From Bacteroidetes bacterium UBA1935 (GTDB taxonomy: Bacteria; Bacteroidota; Bacteroidia; Chitinophagales; Chitinophagaceae), in contig DDFF01000007.1 in assembly GCA_002337045.1 (NCBI GenBank), positions 186,001 through 250,000 on the forward strand: a stretch of 64,000 bases of DNA, given 5' to 3'. Positions 1 to 9,531 of this stretch are shown here, piece by piece. The notes beneath the pieces were generated by a model. The model ran no database searches. It worked only from the letters and a program-made list of their open reading frames with translations, and was not told where the DNA came from. The translations under genes were made by a program, and so were the position numbers. Position 1 is the stretch's first letter. Each line of letters starts with the position of its first letter.

Positions 1-54
1 TATACAATCTTGTCACATAAGGCTGAGAACCTATGTTTTTCTGCTTCAAAAAGC

Positions 55-62
55 TATATTTG
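55..62 (+). promoter_or_regulatory. hppA promoter -7 box
   Basis: The octamer TATATTTG matches the Bacteroidota -7 consensus TAnnTTTG and lies 31 bases before the chosen hppA start. No clear TTTG element is seen at the -33 position. Confidence 0.5.
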
Positions 63-93
63 CCCCACTTTATTTACAACACATAGTTTTAAT

Positions 94-2280
94 ATGAGTT
101 CATTATTCTACTTAGTCCCGGCGTTTGGTGTGCTGGCGCTGCTATACACCATGGTCAAGGGCGCATGGGTTAGCAAACAAGATGCCGGCAACGACCGCAT
201 GAAAGAAATTTCTAAGTACATAGCGGAGGGTGCTATGGCGTTTTTGAAGGCAGAGTATAAAATACTCACCTATTTCGTAATCATAGCGGGTTTGCTGCTG
301 GGCTTCATGGGCTACAGCAATCCTAAATCGAGCCCCGTGATAGCGCTTGCGTTCATCATTGGTGCTGTATTCAGCGCATTGGCAGGTTTTATAGGCATGC
401 GCATAGCTACAAAGGCCAACGTACGTACTGCACACGCTGCACGTACCAGCCTCAGCAAGGCACTGTCTGTTTCTTTTGGCGGTGGTGCTGTAATGGGTAT
501 GGGTGTTGCCGGTCTGGCGGTGCTGGGTCTTGGTAGCCTTTTCATCATTTTCAAAATGATGTTTGCACCAGATGCATTGGTAAACAGCGAAGAAATGGAA
601 CGTGCTATTGAAGTACTGACAGGTTTCTCTCTGGGTGCTGAAAGCATTGCACTGTTTGCACGTGTGGGTGGTGGTATCTACACAAAAGCTGCAGACGTTG
701 GTGCTGACCTTGTAGGTAAAGTAGAAGCAGGTATTCCTGAAGATGACCCACGCAACCCTGCAACTATTGCAGATAACGTAGGTGATAACGTAGGTGACGT
801 AGCAGGTATGGGTGCCGATCTTTTCGGTTCTTATGTTGCTACCGTACTGGCTACAATGGTACTGGGCCGCGAAACTGCATCTGTAGATAATTTCAACGGC
901 TTTGGTCCGATATTGCTGCCTATGCTGATAGCAGGTTTCGGTATCGTTCTTTCTATCATTGGTACTATGATGGTACGCATATCTGACAGTGCAGGCATTA
1001 GCACAAGTGCTGTGCAAAGAGCGCTGAACATGGGCAACTATGGCTCTATGGTACTGACTGCAATTGTTTCTTACTTCCTTGTAATGTATATACTGCCATC
1101 TTCTATGGAGCTGCGCGGCCATGTATTCAGCAATACGCAAGTATTTGGTGCTATCGTGATAGGCCTTGTGGTTGGTACGCTGATGAGCATCATTACAGAA
1201 TACTATACTGCAATGGGTAAACGCCCTGTATTGAGCATCATCCGTCAGTCTGCAACAGGCCACGCTACAAACGTTATCGGCGGTCTGGCTATTGGTATGG
1301 AAAGTACATTCCTTCCTATTCTGGTACTTGCTGGTGGTATCTGGGGTTCTTATGCTATGGCAGGCCTTTATGGTGTGGCAATAGCTGCTGCAGGTATGAT
1401 GGCTACTACGGCTATGCAATTGGCAATCGACGCTTTTGGCCCGATAGCTGATAACGCAGGTGGTATTGCCGAAATGAGCGAACTGGAAAAAGAAGTACGT
1501 GAAAAAACTGACATACTGGATGCCGTTGGTAACACAACTGCTGCTACAGGTAAAGGTTTTGCGATTGCATCTGCTGCACTGACTGCACTGGCACTGTTTG
1601 CTGCTTATGTAGGTGTTGCAGGCATCGATGGTATTGATATCTACAAAGCAGAAGTACTGTCTATGTTGTTTGTTGGTGCTATGATACCTTTCATCTTCTC
1701 TTCTCTGGCTATCCGCGCGGTTGGTGAGGCTGCTATGGCAATGGTTGAAGAAGTTCGTCGCCAGTTCCGTGAAATACCGGGCATTATGGAAGGTAAAGGC
1801 AAACCTGAATACGACAAGTGTGTTGCTATCTCTACAGATGCTTCTATCAAAAAAATGATACTGCCGGGTGCCATCACAATTGCGGCTCCGTTGTTGGTAG
1901 GTTTCCTTGCAGGCCCTGAAGCACTGGGTGGTATGCTTGCAGGTGCTACTGTAAGTGGTGTACTGATGGGTATGTTCCAGAACAACGCAGGTGGTGCTTG
2001 GGATAACGCTAAGAAATCTTTCGAAAAAGGTGTTGAAATAAATGGCGAGATGTACTACAAAAAATCTGATCCGCACAAAGCATCTGTAACAGGTGACACT
2101 GTGGGCGATCCTTTCAAAGACACATCAGGTCCGTCAATGAACATCCTGATTAAACTGATGTCTATTGTTGCACTGGTTATTGCGCCTACACTGGCAAACA
2201 TGTACAGCAATAAAACTACAGAAACAGCAAAAACACCTGTTAAACAGGAAGTGAAAGCACCTGTAGTAACAATGAAATAG
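94..2280 (+). CDS. hppA: Membrane-bound ion-translocating pyrophosphatase
   Basis: This 728-residue polytopic membrane protein hydrolyses cytoplasmic pyrophosphate and uses the energy to pump H+ and/or Na+ across the inner membrane. The substrate motif [11 protein letters not shown] is at about 201-211 and the acidic [19 protein letters not shown] block at about 217-235, both hallmarks of the family. Ala483 and Gly486 in NTTAATGKG are the signature of K+-dependent enzymes; K+-independent enzymes carry Lys at the first position. The pumped ion cannot be read with certainty. The reading frame is open 28 codons further upstream, but ATG 94 starts a hydrophobic first helix without leader, lies downstream of the -7 box, and gives the usual family length. 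A Lys/Thr-rich tail of about 20 residues follows the last helix. Confidence 0.97.
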   Translation: MSSLFYLVPAFGVLALLYTMVKGAWVSKQDAGNDRMKEISKYIAEGAMAFLKAEYKILTYFVIIAGLLLGFMGYSNPKSSPVIALAFIIGAVFSALAGFIGMRIATKANVRTAHAARTSLSKALSVSFGGGAVMGMGVAGLAVLGLGSLFIIFKMMFAPDALVNSEEMERAIEVLTGFSLGAESIALFARVGGGIYTKAADVGADLVGKVEAGIPEDDPRNPATIADNVGDNVGDVAGMGADLFGSYVATVLATMVLGRETASVDNFNGFGPILLPMLIAGFGIVLSIIGTMMVRISDSAGISTSAVQRALNMGNYGSMVLTAIVSYFLVMYILPSSMELRGHVFSNTQVFGAIVIGLVVGTLMSIITEYYTAMGKRPVLSIIRQSATGHATNVIGGLAIGMESTFLPILVLAGGIWGSYAMAGLYGVAIAAAGMMATTAMQLAIDAFGPIADNAGGIAEMSELEKEVREKTDILDAVGNTTAATGKGFAIASAALTALALFAAYVGVAGIDGIDIYKAEVLSMLFVGAMIPFIFSSLAIRAVGEAAMAMVEEVRRQFREIPGIMEGKGKPEYDKCVAISTDASIKKMILPGAITIAAPLLVGFLAGPEALGGMLAGATVSGVLMGMFQNNAGGAWDNAKKSFEKGVEINGEMYYKKSDPHKASVTGDTVGDPFKDTSGPSMNILIKLMSIVALVIAPTLANMYSNKTTETAKTPVKQEVKAPVVTMK

Positions 2281-2300
2281 TTAAGAGTTGTTATTAAGAA

Positions 2301-2327
2301 AAAACACCGCTAAATGAGCGGTGTTTT
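2301..2327. terminator. Bidirectional terminator between hppA and the GT2 gene
   Basis: An 11-bp perfect stem (AAAACACCGCT with AGCGGTGTTTT, five-base loop) has T or A runs on both sides. It lies between two convergent genes and its T run touches the stop codon of the minus-strand gene. Confidence 0.9.
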
Positions 2328-2328
2328 T

Positions 2329-3078
2329 TTATTGCGGTTTGTTATACAATTTACTTTTTACAATGCCTCTTTTGTGCAGCCAGTGTGCCATAGATACACG
2401 CAACACACCAAAGCCATACTTCATACTTCGGCTGAAATTGATGCTGCTTGCTTCTTCAAAATATTTGGTAGGACATGTAACCTCGCCTATCTCGTAGCCA
2501 TTCATAAATATCTGCGATATCATTTCGTTGTCGAATACAAAATCATCGCTGTTGTGCGTGAAATCGATAGAACGGATAACCTCTGCACTGAATGCACGAT
2601 AACCTGTATGGTATTCGCTCAACTTTTGCCCAAGCATAATGTTCTCGAACAATGTAAGGCAACGGTTGAAGATGTATTTATACATGGGCATACCACCTTT
2701 CAGTGCACCTTTACCCAGTATACGGCTACCGAATGATACAGGATATACATCAAATGCAATTACAGCGGCCATAGCATGTATCAGCTTTGGTGTATACTGA
2801 TAGTCGGGGTGAAGCATGATAACAATATCTGCACCTATCTCCAATGCTTTTGCATAGCAGCTTTTCTGATTGCCACCGTACCCCTTGTTTATTTCGTGGC
2901 GTATTATGTGCCTGATACCCAGTTTCGCACCCACCTCGGCCGTATTATCGGGGCTGTGGTCATCTACCAGTACCACATCGTCCACTATATCAAATGGTAT
3001 CTCTGCATACGTGCGCTCCATTGTAAGGGCGGCTTTGTAAGCAGGCAGTACTACCACTATTTTTTTACCGTTCAGCAT
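2329..3078 (-). CDS. Family 2 glycosyltransferase, polyprenyl-phosphate sugar synthase type
   Basis: The 249-residue protein has a GT-A fold start (VVVLPAYKAA), the nucleotide-binding DDHSPDN at about 38-44 and a second acidic site in HPDYQ near residue 91. It most resembles the DPM1-like branch of GT2, which transfers a sugar from a nucleotide donor to polyprenyl phosphate. It has no C-terminal membrane helices, so it is a soluble or peripheral single-domain form. The gene is monocistronic, with its own TAnnTTTG box just upstream, and converges on hppA. The sugar and acceptor are not known. Confidence 0.85.
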   Translation of the reverse strand: MLNGKKIVVVLPAYKAALTMERTYAEIPFDIVDDVVLVDDHSPDNTAEVGAKLGIRHIIRHEINKGYGGNQKSCYAKALEIGADIVIMLHPDYQYTPKLIHAMAAVIAFDVYPVSFGSRILGKGALKGGMPMYKYIFNRCLTLFENIMLGQKLSEYHTGYRAFSAEVIRSIDFTHNSDDFVFDNEMISQIFMNGYEIGEVTCPTKYFEEASSINFSRSMKYGFGVLRVSMAHWLHKRGIVKSKLYNKPQ

Positions 3079-3088
3079 ATATTCTGGT

Positions 3089-3096
3089 CAAAAGTA
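3089..3096 (-). promoter_or_regulatory. -7 box of the GT2 gene
   Basis: On the minus strand this reads TACTTTTG, a perfect TAnnTTTG match, with only 10 bases between it and the ATG at 3078. The transcript would have a very short leader. Confidence 0.5.
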
Positions 3097-3129
3097 AAAC
3101 GTCTTAATTCAAAAGTGAAATCAAAGGGC

Positions 3130-3612
3130 TTAATTCGCCACTTTATAATCACCATCAACAGGTTTCATGCCTGTTACAATCAGGTTGCTGGTTGCTTTTC
3201 CCAATATCCTATCCTGCATATCATACACTCTACACTCTACGTGTATTATTTTCTTACCTGCACGTATCACTTCTGATGTTGCCTTTAGTCTGTCACCCTC
3301 TTTTATAGCATACAGGAAATCTACATTCAGGTTCAGTGATGTGTAGTGGTTATTCGTATCCAGACTTACTACAGCCCAGCCTATCACCTCATCCATCACC
3401 AATGCCATCATGCCACCGTGTATATTGCCATATGGGTTGGTCATTTCATGCTTCACCTCCAGCGAAATCGTGGCCTTGCCTTTGTCTATAGCTTCCAGCG
3501 TAAAATTCATCCAATTGCCTGCTGCAGAACGTGAGTCTGTCACAACCTTTCCCAGATAATTATCCTTTATAAATTGCAGCAATGCGCCCTGCGGTATTTC
3601 CTTATAACTCAT
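3130..3612 (-). CDS. PaaI-type hotdog-fold thioesterase
   Basis: This 160-residue protein is the size of a single hotdog domain. The block NPYGNIHGGMMALVMDE at about 61-77 matches the HGG active-site region of the PaaI/YbgC-like acyl-CoA thioesterases, with the Asp/Glu pair on the following helix. It probably hydrolyses an acyl-CoA in the cytoplasm; the substrate cannot be deduced. Its ATG overlaps the stop of the upstream gene by four bases (ATGA), so the two are translationally coupled. Confidence 0.85.
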   Translation of the reverse strand: MSYKEIPQGALLQFIKDNYLGKVVTDSRSAAGNWMNFTLEAIDKGKATISLEVKHEMTNPYGNIHGGMMALVMDEVIGWAVVSLDTNNHYTSLNLNVDFLYAIKEGDRLKATSEVIRAGKKIIHVECRVYDMQDRILGKATSNLIVTGMKPVDGDYKVAN

Positions 3613-4262
3613 TTCTTCTTCTTATTTTCTTTGGCAACTTTCAATGCTGTTACCATCTCAATCATTTTATCTATGCGGCGTTGTCTTGTTTCAGGTTTCT
3701 TAGCCTCTACTATCGCCTCTACATATTCTTTCTTGTGGGTAAAGGACATTGCATTGAAAAAATCTTCAAGCCCTTTAAAAGGTTTCATAGCCGCTATTGC
3801 ATCTGCCGGCAATGCAACTGTTCGTTTCTCATAATCTATCCCTTCCATATTGCGCTCCTTTGCTGTCTTGTCTCTCAGGTAGGTTTTATTGAGGTCTTTT
3901 TCTTTTATACGCATACCGCTCCAAACATCACTGATTGAAGCTGAGCTTACAAAATGATAGGTAGATTTATTGACAACATCCCAACCATCATCTCTTACAA
4001 GATCCGAAATGATGCCACTGCTCTTCTTAGGATATGCAATCCAAACCACTGCATCTTTTTCAAGCCTAGATATCAGTTTTTCGTAGTGCTTGTCAAGATC
4101 AACCTTGTTGCAGGCAAACAATATGCACTGATTGTATTTTGCTTTACCTGCAAGGTTTGTTTTTACCTCAAAAGCATCAAACATACCCAAACAATCATCG
4201 GGCATATTTAACACCAGCAAGGGGCTATCCTGTTTTAACCTCAGTTTGTCAGTTACAGCCAT
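3609..4262 (-). CDS. YdeI/OmpD-associated family protein with DUF3052-like N-terminus
   Basis: The 217-residue protein appears to be two-part. The first half carries VVWIAYPKKSSGI and RDDGWD, the pattern of the DUF3052 family. The C-terminal half (FFNAMSFTHKKEYVEAI, then AKKPETRQRRIDKMIEMV) matches the YdeI/OmpD-associated domain, linked in enterobacteria to peptide resistance. It ends in a Lys-rich tail. No signal peptide is present. It is the first gene of a two-gene unit with the thioesterase. The biochemical role is not established. Confidence 0.75.
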   Translation of the reverse strand: MAVTDKLRLKQDSPLLVLNMPDDCLGMFDAFEVKTNLAGKAKYNQCILFACNKVDLDKHYEKLISRLEKDAVVWIAYPKKSSGIISDLVRDDGWDVVNKSTYHFVSSASISDVWSGMRIKEKDLNKTYLRDKTAKERNMEGIDYEKRTVALPADAIAAMKPFKGLEDFFNAMSFTHKKEYVEAIVEAKKPETRQRRIDKMIEMVTALKVAKENKKKK

Positions 4263-4281
4263 TACATATGTAATTTGGGCG

Positions 4282-4289
4282 CAAAGTTA
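4282..4289 (-). promoter_or_regulatory. -7 box of the ydeI-like/thioesterase unit
   Basis: On the minus strand this reads TAACTTTG, a perfect TAnnTTTG match, with 19 bases before the ATG at 4262. Confidence 0.5.
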
Positions 4290-4310
4290 CCTGTTTTTAT
4301 GTGGTATGCC

Positions 4311-4344
4311 CAAAACAAAAGCGGACCGAAAAAATTCGGCCCGC
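4311..4344 (-). terminator. Terminator of the T9SS surface-protein gene
   Basis: A 10-bp stem (GCGGGCCGAA with TTCGGTCCGC on the minus strand, one G-U pair, four-base loop) is followed by TTTTGTTTTG. It lies 25 bases beyond the stop of the gene ending at 4369. Confidence 0.85.
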
Positions 4345-4368
4345 TCATTGTTATGTCAAAAATCAAAA

Positions 4369-7300
4369 TTACCTGGTAATCACAAATGGCTTGGTTGCCA
4401 TAGCTTCTGCATCTATCACTTTCAGTACATAATTGCCTGCAGGCAAAGCATGCACGTCTATCACCTCTTTCTTCATGCCTCCTGATTTCAGCTTCAGCAC
4501 TGTTGATCCGACACTGTTTACCACAATCATGTCCGCACCTTTTGCAGGAGCGTTATCAAACTCCAGGGTTATGTTATCTGTAGCAGGATTTGGATATAAA
4601 TTCACGCCCTTGCCCGCTTCTATGTTTGATATACCCAATGGTATTATCATAGCAGTTGTGTCAGAACCACAATCATTTGTCAGTATCAACAATACCTTAT
4701 AATTGCCGCTGTTGGCATAGATATGTATTGGGTTTTGCATGATAGAACTACTACCATCACCAAACAACCATAGTATAGTATTGGCATTAGACATACCACC
4801 CACTGTAAAGCGATATTTATTGCCTTCTCTGGTATATGTGATACCTGAGGTTCTAGGCAATGGTTTCAGTGTTACATTCACAGTATCGCTGCCTATGCAA
4901 TAACGGTCAACCTCTACCCAGTATTTACCAGGCTGGTCTTTGACATTGATTGTTTGTGTCTGCAGTTGATTGTTCCACATATATGTAGCACCAAAATGAC
5001 CAGCGTCCAGTATGATATCCTGCTTTTCACAACCTACTATATCAGCGCCCAGATTTACTACAGGCGCCTGCCCTACGAATGCCTTAATTGGCAACAGCGG
5101 ACTTTCACAAACTGAAGCCGGTTTGCTATAAAATACTCTTCCATTAAACATCCTGCCTGCGTTGGTACTGCCGAACTGAGCACATAGCCCCGTACCGGTT
5201 TCAATAGACAAATCCGGATTGGTATAGGTTGTAGTACCATTCGTATACGAAGCATTGTAGTTGAAATAGAAACCGTATGTAGTACCGCTATTGAGTAATA
5301 TAGGATTGTTTACTGTAAATCTTGTTAGCGTTGTTGTAGACGTAGCATTGACAGTTGCTGTACCCAACAGTGTCCATGCTGCTGCATTTGTTTCATTGCC
5401 TATAAATGTACCAACTCGGTAATACACATTAACTGTTTGCGAACCAGTGGCTGCAAATAATGCTGCAAAACTATCTACACGCAAATTGGTAGCTGGTATA
5501 AGATTTACCATTGCACCACCGGTACAGCCATTGCCTGCTGCAGAAGTGGTAAATAATGACCCTGTATCTGTAGTAAGCGGCTCTGAACATACATACAGCA
5601 GCGTATCTTTCTGCATGTTTGGAATACGCAGTGTATCACCTACAAAAAGTTTATTACCATAAACAGGTGTTCTGTACCAATTGTGCCTATAGCCATCAGG
5701 CAATACATGCAACATTGCCTCTTGTCCTATACAAACAGAATCGACTCTTATCACAGGTATGTTTGCAGAAGGTTTAACCAGAAAGTTGTTGAATGACGAG
5801 GTATCATTTGCAGGGATATCATCAGGACCTGCCTGCGATATTATAGCGCGCACATTAAATGGCCCTGTAAACATGAATGTGTAGTCAGGAAATGTTAATG
5901 TATCTGTACGGAATGGCGCTAGTGTATTTGTGTAAGGCAATATGTTTGTAAGCACTGTAGGACCATTCAGATTGAGGCTAACAGTGAAGCCTGTAACAGG
6001 TGTTGTACCATTGTTATAGATAACTACTTTGGCAGGTACTACTTTGTACGGGCACAGTTCCATGCCATCTTTAGGCGTAAGTACAGTTTGTACTTTTACA
6101 TCTTTATTTGGTGCAGGTGTTATCGTAACTACATAATCTTCTGTTTCGCCTGTTGCATTGTTTGTACAGGCATTAGCAGCAGCATTTCCTGATGCCGCAC
6201 TGCGTATACGCAAGCCTGTAGGGCCAGGCACTGCGCCGGGAGGCACTTGAAATGTAACACTACCATTAGGTGCTGATGTATTTATTTGTACCCACTCGCT
6301 TGCTTCAAAAGTACCGTTCTGATTTGCATCTAACCACATAGAACCGATGGCAGGCGCACCATACTTAACTTTTAGTACATACAAACCACCAGCTTGCAAA
6401 GAAGCTGTTGTTGAGCCACCGATAGGATACTGTGTATAAAAGCCCGGTGCTGAGCCCGGAGAAGCGTTATTTAATGTAGTTTCAAGTATCTGAACAGAAT
6501 CTATTGATAATCCCGGTGCACCACCCAAACCGGTTTTGCAATAACAGAAATAGAAATTATTAAATGTTATAGCTACAGGTGCTGTGATTGACGATTGATT
6601 GCCATTAGCACATGTAACTACACACCTATAGTTGGTAGATGTGATGATAGATGTAGTGAGCGAAGCCGTTGTAGCACCTGCAACATTAGTATAAGTACTA
6701 CCTGTAGTTGGTTTAGACTGCCATTGGTATGAAATACCTGTACCATAGCTGTGACCTGTTAGTGAAATTGTGAAATTGCCGGGACAAACTGTAGATGGCC
6801 CTACAATAGTACCTGCATTTGGCGTACCGGAACAAGCAGGTGTTGGCGGATCAAAACGAAAGCCGTTGCCATTGCCCGGCCATGCAGTGGCAGTAGCCGT
6901 AGATGTAAACGAACCATTTACTGCATTTATAAACCTATTAGCACCACCTACAGCATCTTCTATACCAATAGAACGGCCTGTGGTTAATGCACCAGCCTGA
7001 GTACCATATAAAAACTCTATACGCCCGGGGAATATAGAAGTAGGGCCGTATAGCTTTATCATAAAGTTTATCAGGTTTGTAGTTGTAGCACTAAAACCTG
7101 AACCTACAGCATTTCTCCACTCAAAAGCATAGACACCATTACCTGCAAGGCCATGTACCATACTACCCACACCTGTTGGTGCAGGAAAATTTGCGCCCAT
7201 ATCGCCAAACCACGCTGCTAGTGTGTTGTTAGGAACCGTTGCAGAAAACAAATTTCCAGGTGCACGCCCTTGTGCAGCAGATACAGACAGTGTTTGATTG

Positions 7301-7593
7301 CCCATTCCTATCCAGCCATTTGTACAGAATGTAACCTGTGTAAAATTGTTGCCATTGTAAGTAAATGTAAATGGCAGATTTACCAATACAGATCCATCAT
7401 CCTGATTGCCCGACATACCGGGAGAAAGCTGTGCATCAGTATTAATAATTGTCCCGTTAACCTGCGAATAGGCTTGTCCTGTTAATGCAGTGCGAACATA
7501 CGCTGTTATCTGTGCAGATAACTTACTACTGATACTTAGCGTTAATAACAAGAGTAGTATTCTTGTTTTTGATTGTAGATACTTGTAAGACAT
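4369..7593 (-). CDS. Large T9SS-exported surface protein with GEVED and PKD domains
   Basis: The 1074-residue product has a signal peptide ending in SAQ, an Ig-like region (about 255-340), a GEVED domain (about 390-495, ending GETEDYVV), a CARDB-like region, Thr/Asn-rich beta repeats, a PKD-like domain (FGDGSSSIMQNP) and a C-terminal T9SS type A sorting domain starting LYPNPATDNI. It is therefore expected to be exported and attached at the cell surface, possibly as an adhesin; no catalytic domain is recognised. I chose the ATG at 7593 because it starts the basic-hydrophobic signal peptide; the frame is open 31 codons further upstream without signal-peptide character. It is monocistronic. Confidence 0.88.
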   Translation of the reverse strand: MSYKYLQSKTRILLLLLTLSISSKLSAQITAYVRTALTGQAYSQVNGTIINTDAQLSPGMSGNQDDGSVLVNLPFTFTYNGNNFTQVTFCTNGWIGMGNQTLSVSAAQGRAPGNLFSATVPNNTLAAWFGDMGANFPAPTGVGSMVHGLAGNGVYAFEWRNAVGSGFSATTTNLINFMIKLYGPTSIFPGRIEFLYGTQAGALTTGRSIGIEDAVGGANRFINAVNGSFTSTATATAWPGNGNGFRFDPPTPACSGTPNAGTIVGPSTVCPGNFTISLTGHSYGTGISYQWQSKPTTGSTYTNVAGATTASLTTSIITSTNYRCVVTCANGNQSSITAPVAITFNNFYFCYCKTGLGGAPGLSIDSVQILETTLNNASPGSAPGFYTQYPIGGSTTASLQAGGLYVLKVKYGAPAIGSMWLDANQNGTFEASEWVQINTSAPNGSVTFQVPPGAVPGPTGLRIRSAASGNAAANACTNNATGETEDYVVTITPAPNKDVKVQTVLTPKDGMELCPYKVVPAKVVIYNNGTTPVTGFTVSLNLNGPTVLTNILPYTNTLAPFRTDTLTFPDYTFMFTGPFNVRAIISQAGPDDIPANDTSSFNNFLVKPSANIPVIRVDSVCIGQEAMLHVLPDGYRHNWYRTPVYGNKLFVGDTLRIPNMQKDTLLYVCSEPLTTDTGSLFTTSAAGNGCTGGAMVNLIPATNLRVDSFAALFAATGSQTVNVYYRVGTFIGNETNAAAWTLLGTATVNATSTTTLTRFTVNNPILLNSGTTYGFYFNYNASYTNGTTTYTNPDLSIETGTGLCAQFGSTNAGRMFNGRVFYSKPASVCESPLLPIKAFVGQAPVVNLGADIVGCEKQDIILDAGHFGATYMWNNQLQTQTINVKDQPGKYWVEVDRYCIGSDTVNVTLKPLPRTSGITYTREGNKYRFTVGGMSNANTILWLFGDGSSSIMQNPIHIYANSGNYKVLLILTNDCGSDTTAMIIPLGISNIEAGKGVNLYPNPATDNITLEFDNAPAKGADMIVVNSVGSTVLKLKSGGMKKEVIDVHALPAGNYVLKVIDAEAMATKPFVITR

Positions 7594-7683
7594 AACAAGG
7601 GTATTTATGTTGTTTAACGTAAGGGAGTAATCAATGTTAGACGGCAAGATGTGAAAAAGGGCATGAGGTTGTAATTTGTATAA

Positions 7684-7691
7684 CAAAGGTA
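7684..7691 (-). promoter_or_regulatory. -7 box of the T9SS surface-protein gene
   Basis: The minus strand reads TACCTTTG, 90 bases before the ATG at 7593. The 299-base gap between this gene and oxyR is AT-rich and holds only the two divergent promoters that I can recognise. Confidence 0.4.
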
Positions 7692-7840
7692 GAGTAATAT
7701 TTTACCATGTAATTTTTATTAACACTTTTTAACACGTTTTTAATTAGTAAATTTTAATGTAAAATTAATATCCACCATTCCTTAACCAGTTTTTATGCAA
7801 ATTGCTTTGTATAATCAGGTTAATCTATTAACACTATAAA

Positions 7841-7873
7841 TTTGGTCTATATAGGTTTTATAGCGTAGGTTTG
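7841..7873 (+). promoter_or_regulatory. oxyR promoter
   Basis: TTTG (7841-7844) and TAGGTTTG (7866-7873) are 21 bases apart, fitting the Bacteroidota TTTG/TAnnTTTG arrangement. The ATG follows 19 bases downstream. Confidence 0.55.
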
Positions 7874-7892
7874 TATAACTATTATCAATATT

Positions 7893-8849
7893 ATGACCAT
7901 TACACAATTAGAATATGTTGTCGCTGTAGCTACATACAAAAGCTTTGTGGCAGCTGCAGATAAATGCTTTGTGACACAACCGACACTCAGCATGCAAATA
8001 CAAAAACTGGAAGAAGAACTTGGTATAAAGCTATTTGACCGCAACAAGCATCCGATAGCTATTACAGAATTGGGTGAGGAAATCGTAGAGCAGGCAAAAG
8101 TAGTATTGGCAGAATGTGAGCGCATTAATGAGTTGATACAAAAACAACAGAATACAGTTAGTGGCGTTTTTAAACTGGCAGTTATTCCTACTGTTGCGCC
8201 ATATATACTTCCAGGACTACTTGAGAACTATGCTGCAAAATACCCTGACGTTAAACTTCAGGTTAAAGAAATGGAAACTAAGCAAATCATCACCGCACTT
8301 CGCAATAATGAATTGGATGCTGCTTTGTTGAGTACACCATTGGAAGAATCTAACATTAAAGAATATCCGCTGTTTTCAGAACCATTTGTTGCCTACTTCT
8401 CTCCTGATGAACCTGCGCTTAAAAAGCGTATGATTTCGGCATCTGATATTGCTATGGAGCGTATATGGCTGCTGAATGAAGGGCATTGTATGCGCAATCA
8501 GGTACTGGACCTGTGCAGCGACCAAGTGCAGGCACTGCAGGCAGATAAGCCATACCGTTATGATAGCAGCAATGTAGAGATGCTGCGCAAAATGGTAGAT
8601 AAAAATAAAGGCATCACTGTATTGCCGGAGCTTGCAACAATGGAATTCACAGAAGATCAGCAAGACCGTGTACGCTATTTTGAAGATCCGGAACCGGTTA
8701 GAGAAATCAGCATCATTACAAACGATCATTTTGTACGCTCATCGCTGCTGCAGACAGTTACAGATGAGATAATAAATCTGGTACCCGAAAAAATGCGTGT
8801 ACAAAAGAAAAACAGGAAAGTGCTGCGTATACAGTCTGCTAAACTGTAG
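7893..8849 (+). CDS. oxyR: LysR-family peroxide sensor OxyR
   Basis: The 318-residue protein has a LysR winged-helix domain (about 1-60, with AADKCFVTQPTLSMQIQKLE as recognition region) and a periplasmic-binding-protein-like sensor domain. Cys199 and Cys208 in GHCMRNQVLDLC have the spacing, and even the numbering, of the redox pair of E. coli OxyR, which forms a disulfide on exposure to peroxide. It should activate peroxide-defence genes; none of the usual targets (katA, ahpC, dps) is in the window. Its end overlaps by 11 bases the end of the convergent gene. Confidence 0.93.
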   Translation: MTITQLEYVVAVATYKSFVAAADKCFVTQPTLSMQIQKLEEELGIKLFDRNKHPIAITELGEEIVEQAKVVLAECERINELIQKQQNTVSGVFKLAVIPTVAPYILPGLLENYAAKYPDVKLQVKEMETKQIITALRNNELDAALLSTPLEESNIKEYPLFSEPFVAYFSPDEPALKKRMISASDIAMERIWLLNEGHCMRNQVLDLCSDQVQALQADKPYRYDSSNVEMLRKMVDKNKGITVLPELATMEFTEDQQDRVRYFEDPEPVREISIITNDHFVRSSLLQTVTDEIINLVPEKMRVQKKNRKVLRIQSAKL

Positions 8850-9531
8850 CAACTATAATACGGTTGATGCCGTTTTCGAGCACTGTAAGATCAGGGAATA
8901 CAGATTTTACGGAACGCTCTACAGTAGACCAATCTGTATTATTCAGTACAATATAATTCAACACAAAATGTCCGCCGGGCTTTATGCATAGGCGGCATTT
9001 TTTTAAGAAGTCTTCTGTGGTAACAAATGCAGGCACTACTCTGCTATTGAAGATATCAACCACAAGCATGTCTTGCTGTTGTTTATAATCATTCATAAAC
9101 AACAAGGCATCTGCACACACTGCTTTCGATTTTGCTACTATATCGGCATGTAATGTCTGCATTGCCCATTGCAAAATCGTTTCATCATACTCTACAAAAG
9201 TATATGCAGGCTTCATCCCTTTAGCTTGTAGTATCTGCGCAACGCTACCTAGCCCAGTACCCAATATCAAAACGTCCTTTACATTGTATAACAACGCTCC
9301 CAGATGATTAAAAGCTATTGTAAGTGGTCTATACCTGTCCCCGTCTGAATATAAGGCATCGCGCGTTGCTAATTGAAACTGGCCATTACTAAGACAAAGC
9401 TCCAATACACTATTATGTACTGTAGAAGCCTTAGCTATCTGCACAGGATACAGATAGCTAAGTATTTTCTTGTATAGCGGAATGTGCACCAATATTATTG
9501 TGTAGCAAGTGCTTTTGCTTTTGGCATCCAA
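8839..9531 (-). CDS. Spermidine-synthase-like SAM-fold protein
   Basis: This 230-residue Rossmann-fold protein has the nucleotide-binding motif LILGTGLGS near residue 88, the acidic VEYDE after the second strand, and a VDIFNS segment in place of the usual DxxD of polyamine synthases. It is shorter than true spermidine synthases (about 280-300 residues) and lacks most of their N-terminal domain, so an unassigned methyltransferase or aminopropyltransferase role is possible. The ATG at 9531 lies 37 bases inside the upstream protease gene; a GTG at 9489, just after that gene's stop, is a credible alternative. Confidence 0.7.
   Translation of the reverse strand: MDAKSKSTCYTIILVHIPLYKKILSYLYPVQIAKASTVHNSVLELCLSNGQFQLATRDALYSDGDRYRPLTIAFNHLGALLYNVKDVLILGTGLGSVAQILQAKGMKPAYTFVEYDETILQWAMQTLHADIVAKSKAVCADALLFMNDYKQQQDMLVVDIFNSRVVPAFVTTEDFLKKCRLCIKPGGHFVLNYIVLNNTDWSTVERSVKSVFPDLTVLENGINRIIVATV

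Noticed and set aside
142..2076. A 644-codon open frame antisense to hppA
   Set aside because: It lacks any recognisable motif, is rich in Cys, His and Thr as expected from reading biased codons backwards, and hppA is unambiguous.
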